Made by a program: the position numbers and the translations under genes | In this document: positions 42,055-51,890 of the stretch, one piece after another | Layout: the number at the start of each line of letters is the position of its first letter | Position numbering within the stretch: position 1 is the stretch's first letter | The notes under the pieces: model-generated | The model's input: the letters and a program-made list of their open reading frames with translations, nothing else | Databases searched by the model: none | Told to the model about the DNA's origin: nothing | Origin: Tepidamorphaceae bacterium | GTDB taxonomy: Bacteria > Pseudomonadota > Alphaproteobacteria > Rhizobiales > JAKSCL01 | Reading direction: 5' to 3' | Assembly: GCA_028289445.1 (NCBI GenBank) | Contig: JANQPO010000005.1 | Span: forward strand, 1-64,000 | Length of the DNA stretch: 64,000 bases

Positions 42055-43431
42055 CTAGGCTCGGTCCGGTACACCCTTCAGCAGCCATTCGCCCAAGCGC
42101 TTGTTGACATCGTCCTGCTCAAAGTAGTTCGTGTGATGCACAACCGAGGTCTCACCAAAATCCAAAATATTCTTTGACTTCAGGGCATTAGGCGTGATGT
42201 CGGCCATCGATGTGCAGTCGACCACGAGATCGTTCTCGTCTTGAAAGACAAAGTCAGCTGCCGCGTTCTTTATGCGTTCCTTTCCGCTTCGGAAAGCGCG
42301 CCAGAACTTCCAGCCCACATCGGTCGTCTCGAAATTGGCCTTAACGGCAAAGTACTCGTGGTCTGAGCGGATCGGCACCTCTTTCTGAAGCGCAATCAAC
42401 TCGTGATTGTTTCCCACCCGCGACATGGCATCCAGGCCAGGCACTAGAGCGATTGCGGCGTCCGCCACCGGCGTTTTAGCCATCACCCGGGTGACCGAAG
42501 ACACGCTTTCGAAAAGAACGGTCGCCACGGTGAATAACGGGCAAGCGCCTGCGACGAAGCTCGCACCCTTGCCAAATCTGGCGACCGCGCGGCTGTAGTT
42601 GGCCAACAGATTCATACTTTCGCGAATGTTGTGAGGCGAGGCTAGAGAGGTGCCCGCCATCGGCGAGGCCACGAAGACGATCCGCACTTTGCGCGTCATT
42701 TTTTTGTCAAAGACCTCCGCCCACCAACGCGTGACGAGCCCGCCGCGACTATGACAGATAACGTCAACCTCGGCATCGGAATCGTCGAGAAACCGTGCCA
42801 ATTCGTTAGCGTTGAGCATCGGGCTGACCCCGAGCGTGCGGTGGTCGAAAGCGAGAATCTGATCGTACTTCTTCAAGGCTTCCGTCAGAAACTTATTGCC
42901 ACCTGTCTTACTTTGTATCTTCTCAAAGATGTTATCGTTGTTGCTGAAAGTCCCATGCACGAACAAAAGGATGCGTCCCTGAGCGATGGCCGAGTTCTCC
43001 GGCTTGAAGCCATTCGGGGTCCAACTGCGTAGGCCCGTGATCGAATCGCCGTCACTGCAATTGGGCGTCATCTTGCGATCGGCCTTCTCCAGCGCTTCAT
43101 AAACCTTGGAAGGGGGCAGGCGCTTGAGCGGCTTTCTCAGTAGTGTTTTGCCAGGCTGAATGCGCGGCCCCGAGTCACGGCGCGCACCCTTTGAGGCCAG
43201 AAAACCAGCCTGACTGGAGTCCTCTAGGTAAAGGATGCCATCGCGTTCGATGATCGACATCTGAGTGTCATTGTCGTCGGAATCGTGACTGGAGCGGCGC
43301 GCCTTGGATGCATTGGGCACACTGGCGAGTTCGAAATTGTGCAGGCGCGTTTCGTCCACGATCTGCTCGGCACCGGCAATCCAGAACTGGTCCTCGGCTG
43401 TGAGCGCTTCGCTTGATACTCCATGGGTCAT
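42055..43431 (-). CDS. Alpha/beta hydrolase (lipase/esterase-like) coupled to the CHAT gene
   Basis: A 458-residue protein. Seen: LLFVHGTFSNNDNIFEKIQS with the oxyanion HG motif near residue 152, the nucleophile elbow VICHSRGGLVTRWWAE (Ser in H-S-R-G-G), VASPMAGTSLASP, and a late acidic/His region (DLVVDCTSM, FGETSVVHHTNYFEQ) that can complete the triad. No signal peptide. The start overlaps the CHAT gene stop as ATGA (43428-43431), so it is the second gene of that unit and a plausible effector or substrate of the CHAT protein. Substrate (lipid, ester) unknown. Confidence 0.82.
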   Translation of the reverse strand: MTHGVSSEALTAEDQFWIAGAEQIVDETRLHNFELASVPNASKARRSSHDSDDNDTQMSIIERDGILYLEDSSQAGFLASKGARRDSGPRIQPGKTLLRKPLKRLPPSKVYEALEKADRKMTPNCSDGDSITGLRSWTPNGFKPENSAIAQGRILLFVHGTFSNNDNIFEKIQSKTGGNKFLTEALKKYDQILAFDHRTLGVSPMLNANELARFLDDSDAEVDVICHSRGGLVTRWWAEVFDKKMTRKVRIVFVASPMAGTSLASPHNIRESMNLLANYSRAVARFGKGASFVAGACPLFTVATVLFESVSSVTRVMAKTPVADAAIALVPGLDAMSRVGNNHELIALQKEVPIRSDHEYFAVKANFETTDVGWKFWRAFRSGKERIKNAAADFVFQDENDLVVDCTSMADITPNALKSKNILDFGETSVVHHTNYFEQDDVNKRLGEWLLKGVPDRA

Positions 43432-45719
43432 GGCGTGCTGTCCTCAACTTGATAAGGAAGAGGGGTTGTGCCCAGCCTGCGAGCCTGTCGTATGCTCAGC
43501 ATGCTGTCAAAATCCCAATCGCTCGATATACGATGCAAGCCGCTTTCCATTGCCGCCGCAAAGCTCTGGCTTTCAGGGATCAGGGTTGTTTCGACCGGCA
43601 CAAGCGCACCTTGGTTCACAAGGTTCACAATTTCCACGTAATGTATCTTCTTGTATTGAAACGCTTTTGTATCGTTCTCTAAAAGCGTTGTGCCGTCCTG
43701 ATCTAAGGCATCCGTATCCACGCTGACTGTTTCGGATAATCCGTGATCCTCGCGCGACAGTTCGAGGTCGGCTTGCTCGTTGGTCCAGTATCCAGTCAGA
43801 GCATGACCGTCGAGAAGGAACAAAACAGGGTAGAGACCGATATACTCAAGACACGCAGCATAGGTCAGTGCCAGATCAATGCAGGTCCCGCTTTGCTGTC
43901 GGATCACCTGCGACGGGCCACGCAACCTTTGCGACTTTTCAGAATAGGCGGGAGGCGGGTCCATATAGGCGATGTCGTAATTGTGCGCTAGCGCTGACCA
44001 GATCGCCTGCGCCTGCAATGTCACCTTCTCAACTTTGGCACTCTGGTACCCATCGAACTTTGCCTGGGCATCATCAGTAATAATCCGAAGATTGCGTCGC
44101 GCGTGTCCGACAATGTCTTGCACCGCGGGATCGAGTGGCAGCACAAATGACGGCAGCCACCGTCCGTCTTTCGTATTGTCTTTCCAATCGTTGATTGGGT
44201 GTACAACCACGCCATGGGTTTCGCTGTAGACCGGCTTTTCCTCGTATTGCACCTCAACGTAGATGGTTGTGTTGATACTCTCGCGAATGCCTTTCAGAAA
44301 TCCCCAGGTCAGTGGAACTTGGATCATGTCATGGATGTCGAGCGATTCGACCACATCCAGCATCTTGCGACACCGAAAGGTCTCTGATCCGAACGTAAGT
44401 TCGACCAGGACCACAACATCCGGAAACCTCACGGCCTTTTTCGGAGCAAGGCGAAACTTGTGAAACAAACCGCGACCGTTGTGAAGGTTGGAGTAATTCA
44501 GTTCGGGATGTGGCCGGACTTCAACGTCGAGGTCGCTCCCACCCTTGGAAACGGGCGCTTCCTCCGGCTTCTTCGGTTCGGCGTGCTGAACTGTTTCAGA
44601 CGTTGGGACGCCCGCGGCACCCGGCCGATAGGCCGACGCATCTGACCATAGGACGAGGTCGGTGGCATCCAAATCATCCTGTTGGTGGCTTAGGGCTTGA
44701 ATGGTTCGATTGAAAGCGTCAAAGACTGAGACGCGCTCTTGCACAAGCAGTCGATAGAACATGAAGTAGAAGTTCTCGACATAGCTTTCATTCGACTGAC
44801 CATGAATGCCCAGCCCAAAGCTGGCACCTTCAGCCACGCTTATGGCGGCGAGGCGCGCGGCGGAAAACTGACAGTTGAAGCTCACGAGCGTAGGGCTCTT
44901 GTCCGCCGAATTCAGAACCCGAGCCACGTCGCTGTAGTCGATGGATTCAGCCCGAAGTTCATCGCCAGACAAGTAAAAGCCATCGCGAGCTGTCTGTCTG
45001 AGAGAGTTGCCTTGTGGCTTCAGTGTCGGAGCTTGGCGGTTCAACGGGCTTTTGGACTGAAGCAGTGCGCGACCTTCGTGGCTATCTATTCCGCTCATAT
45101 GAATGACATCTGGCTTCGTATCGCGCACGCGGGTTTCGAGCTCTTGGGTGGTCGGAGAATCCAACCAATCAAAGGCGTTCAGCCCCGGCTCGGGCGCCGT
45201 CTCAAAAAGGTGCCTGATGTGCTCGCGTTCGGCGTCGAACGTGTATTCGCCGCATAGCAGTCCTGGTTCAGACTGGATGAACAGCACGCGCCTCGTCGGC
45301 AATGAGGAATTTTTGACCCGCGCCTTGCGCTTGAGATGTCGGCTGATCGAGAGTTTAGTTCGTCCGTGCAACCCGCGCACCGCGCGAAGGATCACAAACT
45401 CCCATGGAAAGATCCGCTCGGCAAAACCCACATTCTCTTCTGAAAACTCAATCGCGACTTCAAGATGCTCTTGGACCGCAATCTCACGTATCTGCGCCTC
45501 GGTAACCCCGAGATCTTCTAAGTCGTCAATAGCTCTTTTCGTGTGCGCGTGGACGGCTTCCGGGTCTGTCAACCAACGCCGCTTAGATTTCACGATGCGG
45601 TTCCAGTAGGCGGCCCTGCCTCCCAATTCTTGCCGTCCGCGCAAATTGATTGCGGACGACCCACCAGGCCACCTTAAAACAACTTTGTATCTAGTCGGAT
45701 GCTGCCAGGGTGAGCTCAT
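43428..45719 (-). CDS. CHAT-domain protein with C-terminal transglutaminase-like domain
   Basis: A 763-residue two-protease-fold protein. N-terminal caspase-like CHAT domain: FPWEFVILRAV (105 on), DVIHMSGIDSHEGRALLQ (H207, H214) and LVSFNCQFSAARLAAISVAE (C283). The usual GHG His motif is replaced by GID, so the dyad is either H207 or H214 with C283, or activity is altered. The middle (about 395-510) looks beta-rich. C-terminal transglutaminase-like part: QQSGTCIDLALTYAACLEYI (C613) and FLLDGHALTGYWT (H639). Starts divergently from a heme peroxidase gene; SARP-type repeats lie 220 bases upstream. Confidence 0.83.
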   Translation of the reverse strand: MSSPWQHPTRYKVVLRWPGGSSAINLRGRQELGGRAAYWNRIVKSKRRWLTDPEAVHAHTKRAIDDLEDLGVTEAQIREIAVQEHLEVAIEFSEENVGFAERIFPWEFVILRAVRGLHGRTKLSISRHLKRKARVKNSSLPTRRVLFIQSEPGLLCGEYTFDAEREHIRHLFETAPEPGLNAFDWLDSPTTQELETRVRDTKPDVIHMSGIDSHEGRALLQSKSPLNRQAPTLKPQGNSLRQTARDGFYLSGDELRAESIDYSDVARVLNSADKSPTLVSFNCQFSAARLAAISVAEGASFGLGIHGQSNESYVENFYFMFYRLLVQERVSVFDAFNRTIQALSHQQDDLDATDLVLWSDASAYRPGAAGVPTSETVQHAEPKKPEEAPVSKGGSDLDVEVRPHPELNYSNLHNGRGLFHKFRLAPKKAVRFPDVVVLVELTFGSETFRCRKMLDVVESLDIHDMIQVPLTWGFLKGIRESINTTIYVEVQYEEKPVYSETHGVVVHPINDWKDNTKDGRWLPSFVLPLDPAVQDIVGHARRNLRIITDDAQAKFDGYQSAKVEKVTLQAQAIWSALAHNYDIAYMDPPPAYSEKSQRLRGPSQVIRQQSGTCIDLALTYAACLEYIGLYPVLFLLDGHALTGYWTNEQADLELSREDHGLSETVSVDTDALDQDGTTLLENDTKAFQYKKIHYVEIVNLVNQGALVPVETTLIPESQSFAAAMESGLHRISSDWDFDSMLSIRQARRLGTTPLPYQVEDSTP

Positions 45720-46021
45720 GGTCTCAGTCCAACAATAGAAAGCTGCTCATTTCCGAAAGAACATCTCCTAAAGGCTAAGTTTAGGCGCAAAGCGGCAAAG
45801 GTGCGAGCATTTTGTAAACGCGCGCTGTCGTGTGCCGCACTCGGATGTATTCGTTCTGTTTTAGAGCCTATCGCAGCCCGTTACCGATCAAATGTAATGC
45901 GAAATTCGAAATAATAAGTGCCGTATATGGGGATGAGATCAATATTCATGTATTATTCACGCATTTTTCACGGAGTAATAATTGATGAATACAAGTAATT
46001 TCTGATAATTGTTATCTATTA
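45720..46021. other. AT-rich divergent promoter region
   Basis: About 300 bases between the CHAT gene and the heme peroxidase gene, strongly AT-rich in its right half. It contains three 11-bp direct repeats at 45939-45971 (listed separately). A CGGAG-preceded ATG at 45985 opens only a six-codon frame. Confidence 0.6.
45939..45971 (-). promoter_or_regulatory. Three 11-bp direct repeats, candidate SARP operator
   Basis: Read on the minus strand: GTGAAAAATGC, GTGAATAATAC and ATGAATATTGA in direct tandem with 11-base period. The first 20 bases match the pair at 52163-52184 at all but two positions. SARP/BTAD regulators bind direct repeats with helical-turn spacing, and such a regulator is encoded at 50283-51890. 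Confidence 0.65.
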
Positions 46022-47698
46022 TTGTTCCACTTAGACAGTGATTTGGAGGGTGAATTGATAATTCCAGGAAAACCCAAGATTCACGGGCTGAAGGAAGATA
46101 TCTTCATCGAAGGTGAGGGCAGTGGTCTTAGCAACGGCCTGACCGGCTTTCGCTTCTCGCGCATGTTCTCAAGCTTGCGCGGTCGGGGCATGTATCTCAA
46201 GGGAAGCGCCGCCGATGAAGTTGGCGGCGAGATGACAAATGGCGCAGGCGGCGATACGGCAATCAACGCTGGCTTTACCTATTTCGGCCAGTTCGTAGAC
46301 CACGACATAACCGCAGACATTACCGCTGATAGCGGCGGAACCGCACCGGTCGACGACACCAGCCTGGTTCAGGGGCGTTCTCCCTCCCTCGATCTCGACA
46401 GCGTCTACGGCAGCACGGGATTGCCTGCGGAGGATTTGCAAGAAGATGGCTTCTTCCTCATCGCCGACACGTCCCCGGCAGGTGTCCCGGCGGATGCTTC
46501 AGCAGAGTTGGGGAGTATTGCGCAAAAGCCCCTACCTTTTGATTTGCCACGCCGCCGCGAGGGCGACACGCCATCCTTCAAGGCAATCATTGGTGACGAT
46601 CGCAACGACGAGAATCTCGCCGTCGCGCAAACGCATCTTGTCTTCTTGAAATTCCACAACCGCGTCTTGAAGGTCTTGCAAGACTCTAACCCTGGCGATG
46701 AGCTGGATGATCTCATTCTTGAAGCGCGCCGTCTGGTTACACTCCATTACCAACATGTGGTTCTTCATGACTTTCTTGCCGCGGTTCTTGACAGGGCCGT
46801 GCATCGCAACGTCGTGATCGACCAGCGCCCGAACTATCTTTTTGGCGAATGCGCGGAAATTCCGACAATGCCGCTCGAATTCTCTGTCGCGGCGTACAGA
46901 TTCGGCCATTCGTTGATACGAGAGACCTACGAGTGGAATGCTGTCTTTCGACAGGGAGGCTTCGGTCCGGCGACGTTCGGCAATCGAGCGGAAGACCCGT
47001 TTTCGCTGTTCAGATTCACGTCCAAGCGAACGAGTGATGACGCGGGTCTCGACGCGGATAATCCTCTCCCGACGAACTGGATCATCGATTGGCGGCGGTT
47101 CCTGAACTTTGCTGACACACCGTATTCGGGCCAGGTGGGTCATAACCATACCAGAGCCATTGACCCGAACCTTTCGCCGGGAATGGCCGCGGTTCCAATG
47201 GGTGTTGACGAACAGGGCAACATAAAACCCAGCATCAACCTGGCGGCGGCCAACCTGAAACGGGGCTCGCTACGCGGCATTCCGGCGGCACAGGACATCC
47301 TGAAGATCGCCACGGACGTGGATCCGCTCACCGAGCAGGAGATTTTCGCTGACCTTCCGACCGGGCTCGTTGATGCAATGCGTAAGTGGTGTTTCCACAA
47401 ACGAACACCACTGTGGTTCTACATCCTTCAGGAGGCAAATGTCCGATCGAACGGACGGCGGCTTGGCCCACTTGGCAGTCGCATCGTTGCCGAGGCCTTC
47501 CTTGCCATTGCTAAGGGATCACGGACCAGCGTTTTCGCCGATGGCAACTCTGGAGTCTGGACACCGGCGGATTCTCCGCTGCGGCTATCGCACAACGGTA
47601 ACTCCCGCGACGACCTAACGACCCTCGCAAAGATCATTGCCTTCGTCGACGAGGTCGATCCGCTGGTCAATCCACTTGAGGACCGCAGGCTCGCCTAG
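46022..47698 (+). CDS. Animal-type heme peroxidase
   Basis: A protein of about 550 residues of the peroxidase-cyclooxygenase superfamily. Seen: distal-His motif FTYFGQFVDHDITADI (residues 86-101), GDDRNDENLAVAQTHLVFLK as in the conserved D-x-R-xx-E/N region, and proximal-His motif SVAAYRFGHSLIRETYEW. It has no signal peptide. Such enzymes oxidise halides or organic substrates with hydrogen peroxide. The start is uncertain: the frame opens at TTG 46022, and TTG 46055 has GGAGGG just upstream; an ATG at 45985 is out of frame. SARP-type repeats lie about 50 bases upstream. A putative lipoprotein gene and a membrane hydrolase follow on the same strand. Confidence 0.88.
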   Translation: MFHLDSDLEGELIIPGKPKIHGLKEDIFIEGEGSGLSNGLTGFRFSRMFSSLRGRGMYLKGSAADEVGGEMTNGAGGDTAINAGFTYFGQFVDHDITADITADSGGTAPVDDTSLVQGRSPSLDLDSVYGSTGLPAEDLQEDGFFLIADTSPAGVPADASAELGSIAQKPLPFDLPRRREGDTPSFKAIIGDDRNDENLAVAQTHLVFLKFHNRVLKVLQDSNPGDELDDLILEARRLVTLHYQHVVLHDFLAAVLDRAVHRNVVIDQRPNYLFGECAEIPTMPLEFSVAAYRFGHSLIRETYEWNAVFRQGGFGPATFGNRAEDPFSLFRFTSKRTSDDAGLDADNPLPTNWIIDWRRFLNFADTPYSGQVGHNHTRAIDPNLSPGMAAVPMGVDEQGNIKPSINLAAANLKRGSLRGIPAAQDILKIATDVDPLTEQEIFADLPTGLVDAMRKWCFHKRTPLWFYILQEANVRSNGRRLGPLGSRIVAEAFLAIAKGSRTSVFADGNSGVWTPADSPLRLSHNGNSRDDLTTLAKIIAFVDEVDPLVNPLEDRRLA

Positions 47699-47745
47699 CG
47701 CGGGACGGGTTTGATCGAGACAAACTGAAATTGAGGGGATGAATC

Positions 47746-48465
47746 ATGTTTCGTGGCAAAAGATCGACTATCAGCTGTGTGGTTCTCGCTGGCCTCATAA
47801 CAGGCGCTTGTTCGGGAACGATCCACCGAAAGTCTCTTGTGAACGGAGAGGACATCCTCAGTGTCGACGCGCGGCAAAGGCTGGTCGTGACGGGCGAAGT
47901 GAATGACAAGATGTCCGGAACGGTCAAGGTGGCCTGCGCAGAGCCAAGCCCCGACGCAATTGTCGCGCGCGCTGAGGCTTTTGCAGCCAGAGGTAGCGGA
48001 CCGTTCGGTGGCCAGAATGTCGCGGCAGGTCTGGCCGCGTCCAGCAATGAAGCGGCTGGCTCGATTGGCTTGAGAACTCAGCCAATCCAAATCCTGCGCG
48101 ACGGGTACTACCGTCTCTGCGAAGCCTATCTGAACAGAGCGATCGAGAAGCAAGACTACGGAGACGCGCTCGATCAAATCGACGGCGTGATTGCCGTGGT
48201 CATGGCGATCGATGCCCTTGGCGGCACGGTCCAGGCTCCCTCGATTGTGCTGCAGCCAGGAGCTGTAACCGCCAACGTTTCCGGTGACGACGCAGCAGCC
48301 GGTACAACTCCGGCGGCGGTTGTAATTGAGAACAGCACTCTCGAAGACGGGAAGCTTTCCGATCGGCAGGCGATGGCGATCGAGAACATTACCCGTGCCT
48401 ACATCAATCATGTCGCTGTACGTAACAAATTGAAACTACGAGGTAAATCCGGCCACAGCTTCTGA
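47746..48465 (+). CDS. Putative lipoprotein of unknown function
   Basis: A 239-residue protein with an N-terminal signal ending LAGLITGACSG, an imperfect lipobox with Cys at about residue 22. The mature part is alanine-rich, with helical YYRLCEAYLNRAIEKQDYGD and a conserved-looking C-terminal helix (LSDRQAMAIENITRAYINH). No family recognised. It lies 47 bases after the heme peroxidase stop on the same strand, so it is probably in the same transcript and may anchor or assist the peroxidase at the membrane. Confidence 0.7.
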   Translation: MFRGKRSTISCVVLAGLITGACSGTIHRKSLVNGEDILSVDARQRLVVTGEVNDKMSGTVKVACAEPSPDAIVARAEAFAARGSGPFGGQNVAAGLAASSNEAAGSIGLRTQPIQILRDGYYRLCEAYLNRAIEKQDYGDALDQIDGVIAVVMAIDALGGTVQAPSIVLQPGAVTANVSGDDAAAGTTPAAVVIENSTLEDGKLSDRQAMAIENITRAYINHVAVRNKLKLRGKSGHSF

Positions 48466-48516
48466 TCTAACAGTCGGGACACGAGATCTTCGTCGCGATA
48501 GTGAATGGGGGGTCAG

Positions 48517-50190
48517 ATGACAGGAAAAGCTCGACGGCAGGCCGTCATCGTCGTCCACGGTATGGGCGAGCAACGACCGATGGAAACGCTTCGATCCTTC
48601 GTTCGCACGGTTTGGCAGAAAGACGAAGCACAAAGGCCAGCCGGTCCCGCAGGTCAGAGGATGGCAAACGCGGACGGCAACACATACTGGGTGAAGCCCG
48701 ACAAAAAGGCCGGTTCTTCTGAACTCGGTCGGGTCACCACTCCAAGGAACAAAGCGGGCATCCGTACGGATTTCTACGAGTTTTACTGGGCAGATATCAC
48801 ACGAGGTACGACAACACAGCACCTCGCAGGTTGGGTGAGGGGATTGCTCGTGCGTCCCTACTCATCCGTGCCATCACGGGTCAGGGTGATCTGGTGGACG
48901 CTTTGGGCTTTGGCGATCATTTTAGCTACGGCATTCTTGATATCCGTTCTGAAATCCTGGGGTGTCCACGAAATAGCTTGTTCTCCGCAGTCTAAAAACT
49001 TGATCTGTGTACTGGTGAACAACACTCTGAGCTGGTTCAGATTCATCGATGATCACATCGGCGTTTGGTTCAAGGTCGTCATCGCTGTGCCGGTGGTGGT
49101 CATAATCGTACGGGAGCTTGCATCCAGACCGGGCACAAACGAGTTCTACAACCCGCTTTCGTACATCACTCCCGCCGTCGTTATCTTCTTCACTTGTGCT
49201 GCGCTGCTCCTGATAGCTGAAGCAGAGGCTTACCTATTTTTGGGCTCTGTTTTTATTGGATCCCTGCTTCATCGAGGATTGGTACCTTATCTCGGTGACG
49301 TCGTACGCTACACCCAACCCAATCCGGAGAACATTCGGCAGCGTCGGGAAGTGGCGGAGCGCGGCTTGAAGCTTCTCCGCGACCTCCACGACAGCGGGAA
49401 GTACGATCGGATCGTCATCGCGGCGCACAGTCTGGGTTCGATCGTGGCCTACGATCTCTTGCGTCTATTCTGGACCGAATATGGCCCAAACGCTGCAAAC
49501 GCGCCCTGTGCGCATGCTGAAGAGGCGCTTGCAGATCTAGACCAGTGGTTAGCCGATGTACGCCGCAAAGACAGCGATGGTTGGGATATCGAGGTGTTCC
49601 GTGATCGGCAGCACACGATTGCCGCAGCGCTTGCTTGTCGAGCCTGTGACTCGCCCAAGGAGCTCCCACCGCGCAAACCTTGGCTGATCACGGACTTTGT
49701 GACTTTGGGATCACCTTTGAGCCATGCAGATTTTCTGATCGCGAAAACTAAAGATGAATTGAGAACGATGGTAAGGGAGCGGCGCATGCCGACCTGCCCC
49801 CCCTTGTTCGAGTGTGATTCAGATAAGGGTGGAGCGGCCAGTTTCCGGTACGAGGATGACGGCCAGCGCTTACCTCATCATGCATCCGTATTCTCAGCTG
49901 TTCGATGGACCAACATTCATGACCAGCCGAACAGGTTTTTCTTTTTATTCGGAGACTTGGTTTCCGGTGAGGCCGGGCACCACTTCCGTGCTCACGGATG
50001 TGACCAGCATAGGGATGTGAGCGGGGTCAAGGATGTTAAAGTTTGGATTAAGGCGCGGCGCTTTGGCTTATGGCGGTCGCGTTTATTGACACATACGAAG
50101 TATTGGGCCTGGGAAAACACTTTGGGCAAAGAACTATTGCCCAGACATGTCGCTGTCTTGCGTAACGCGATCAACCTGCTGGATCAGTAG
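48517..50190 (+). CDS. Membrane-embedded alpha/beta hydrolase
   Basis: A 557-residue protein. Seen: QAVIVVHGMGEQRPMETL (oxyanion HG motif) at the N-terminus, four hydrophobic segments between about residues 120 and 250 (including VIWWTLWALAIILATAFLIS and AVVIFFTCAALLLIAEAEAY), then the nucleophile elbow IVIAAHSLGSIVAYDLLRLF (Ser in H-S-L-G-S) and a late DFVTLGSPLSHADF. So the catalytic core is split by a membrane insert. ATG 48517 follows a GGGGGG stretch; ATG 48505 is in frame. Third gene after the heme peroxidase; may act on membrane lipids. Confidence 0.82.
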   Translation: MTGKARRQAVIVVHGMGEQRPMETLRSFVRTVWQKDEAQRPAGPAGQRMANADGNTYWVKPDKKAGSSELGRVTTPRNKAGIRTDFYEFYWADITRGTTTQHLAGWVRGLLVRPYSSVPSRVRVIWWTLWALAIILATAFLISVLKSWGVHEIACSPQSKNLICVLVNNTLSWFRFIDDHIGVWFKVVIAVPVVVIIVRELASRPGTNEFYNPLSYITPAVVIFFTCAALLLIAEAEAYLFLGSVFIGSLLHRGLVPYLGDVVRYTQPNPENIRQRREVAERGLKLLRDLHDSGKYDRIVIAAHSLGSIVAYDLLRLFWTEYGPNAANAPCAHAEEALADLDQWLADVRRKDSDGWDIEVFRDRQHTIAAALACRACDSPKELPPRKPWLITDFVTLGSPLSHADFLIAKTKDELRTMVRERRMPTCPPLFECDSDKGGAASFRYEDDGQRLPHHASVFSAVRWTNIHDQPNRFFFLFGDLVSGEAGHHFRAHGCDQHRDVSGVKDVKVWIKARRFGLWRSRLLTHTKYWAWENTLGKELLPRHVAVLRNAINLLDQ

Positions 50191-50282
50191 TGCCGAAACT
50201 TGGTGACCCGTGTGACGGATCACCTCTTCCGGGTTCGGGCACGGCTCCTCCCTGGTGCCCGAATCCGGTTATCTCTAGCACT

Positions 50283-51890
50283 CTATTCGACTTCGAGCGC
50301 TTGAAGACGTTCCCGGTCGATCAAGTCCTTATTGCGCATCAGACTGACTGGATAAGCCGGGTCGGATATCAAACGATCGATGGAAAAATCATCTTCGATA
50401 GCTTTCAGCCTGGTTGCTGATCGCTCGGCCATATTCTTTCGTCCAGTCAGCGCGTAGATGGCAGTCAAGTATCGGGCGGGGGGTTTGAAGTTCGGCGCTA
50501 GCGCTTGCGATGCCTCTCCCATGCGGACCGACTCCTCGAACCGGCCCGTCACCGCGGCAGTCAATGACCTCTGAAAATCGCCCCAATACTGGAAGCGAGT
50601 GCCCCGCGCGAGCGACTGGGCGATGACGGCCGAGTGATGGGCGCCTTCGACATCGTCGCAATAGAGTTCGGCGGCGGACAAGGACCACCACGCCAGTGGA
50701 TTTGCTGGATTTGCTTTTACGGCCATCTTTGCCAGTTCGCCGCTCTGAATATAGTTTTTTGTTAAGACGCGGCGCGCGTTTGCAACCGCCGCCAACACGA
50801 AAGAATTGTTGGGTTCGAATTCCAGGGCGTAATTGCAACACTGATCCGCCTGTTCGACCAGCGCATCGGCATCGGCGCACCGGCGTTCCACAAACTGGAT
50901 GGCGAAAAGATATGCGCGCCAAGCCTGAAACAGGCCGCGTCTTTCGATCTCGTATGCATCGGAAAGCAGTCTGTCCGCTTCTACAAGATCGCAATCGCGC
51001 AAGCCGAACATCTTTTGGATGGCAAGGCATGACAGTTGGTTTGCGTCCAAGCTACCGGACCGCATCGTACAATCCTGTTCGACAGTGTCGACGACATAGC
51101 CAACCGCCCGGTTGCTAAGGCCCAGCATTTCCACATCGTCGGAGATCGGTACTTCGACGCTTCTGGATTGAGCCGCATCTGACCAGATCTTTCGCCCGTC
51201 CATGTCCTCGATCGAAATGCGCATGCCCGTCGTTCCATCTGCGGGCGCGAATGACTGCAAGGAGATAGACAAGGTTCCAGGATGTGCTAGGGGCGTCGGG
51301 TCGCAAAGCGTCTCAATCGATGCAAACTCACGCAGCGACTTTGAGATCAAATCCGATAAAAGGTGCTCATCTAGTGCGTTCGAACTTCCGGGAGGCGACT
51401 CGGTTCGTAGAACCACGTTTGAGCGAATTCCCGCCGCGACGCTAGCCGACGTTGGCATTGCGGCGCCAAGAACTCGCCGCGCATGTCGCCGGCGCATTTC
51501 TGCTAGCCATCGACCAAAGACAGGATCGCGGATATCTAGACCTTCCAAGAATTCTCCTCTCGAAGTGTCCAAATGGTCCCCGAGCGATACCCTCTCCTTG
51601 ACGAGTCCCACATATTGCCGATCAGCTACCAACACGTCGCTATAGTTGCCAAACGATTTGCGAATTTCAGACAAAGACTGCCGCAAGCTTGCCGCACTTT
51701 GTTCCCGGCCACGGTCACTCCAAAGAGTATCTTGCAGCCAGCCGCGCCCGCGCGATCCGTCTTCCGAAGTCAACAGGATCGCGAGCAATGCTTGTGATTT
51801 CTTGCCAGTGGGCGTGATATCCAGACCGCTCTTGGTCCTGATTGCGAAACGACCGTACAAAGTCGCTGCCAAGAGCTCATTGTCGTTCAT
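50283..51890 (-). CDS. SARP/BTAD-type transcriptional regulator with TPR-like C-terminus
   Basis: A 535-residue protein. The N-terminus is an OmpR-like winged helix as in SARP regulators: LLAATLYGRFAIRTKSGLDI, PTGKKSQALLAILLTSEDGS, LQDTLWSDRGREQSAASLRQ, SLSEIRKSFGN, followed by bacterial transcriptional activator features (RGEFLEGLDIRDPVFGRWLA). The C-terminal third consists of TPR-like helical pairs (NNSFVLAAVANARRVLTKNY, NPLAWWSLSAAELYCDDVEG). Divergent from the PAP2-like gene. Direct 11-bp repeats in two promoter regions of the cluster fit its expected operator type, so it is probably the cluster's activator. Confidence 0.85.
   Translation of the reverse strand: MNDNELLAATLYGRFAIRTKSGLDITPTGKKSQALLAILLTSEDGSRGRGWLQDTLWSDRGREQSAASLRQSLSEIRKSFGNYSDVLVADRQYVGLVKERVSLGDHLDTSRGEFLEGLDIRDPVFGRWLAEMRRRHARRVLGAAMPTSASVAAGIRSNVVLRTESPPGSSNALDEHLLSDLISKSLREFASIETLCDPTPLAHPGTLSISLQSFAPADGTTGMRISIEDMDGRKIWSDAAQSRSVEVPISDDVEMLGLSNRAVGYVVDTVEQDCTMRSGSLDANQLSCLAIQKMFGLRDCDLVEADRLLSDAYEIERRGLFQAWRAYLFAIQFVERRCADADALVEQADQCCNYALEFEPNNSFVLAAVANARRVLTKNYIQSGELAKMAVKANPANPLAWWSLSAAELYCDDVEGAHHSAVIAQSLARGTRFQYWGDFQRSLTAAVTGRFEESVRMGEASQALAPNFKPPARYLTAIYALTGRKNMAERSATRLKAIEDDFSIDRLISDPAYPVSLMRNKDLIDRERLQALEVE

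Noticed and set aside
45985..46005. ATG with a good CGGAG site upstream of the heme peroxidase
   Set aside because: It opens only six codons before TGA and is out of frame with the peroxidase. It might be a tiny leader or signal a sequencing error, but nothing proves either.
50190..50420. 76-residue frame starting at the stop of the membrane hydrolase gene
   Set aside because: Its second half overlaps the SARP gene on the opposite strand, it has no ribosome site and no homology.
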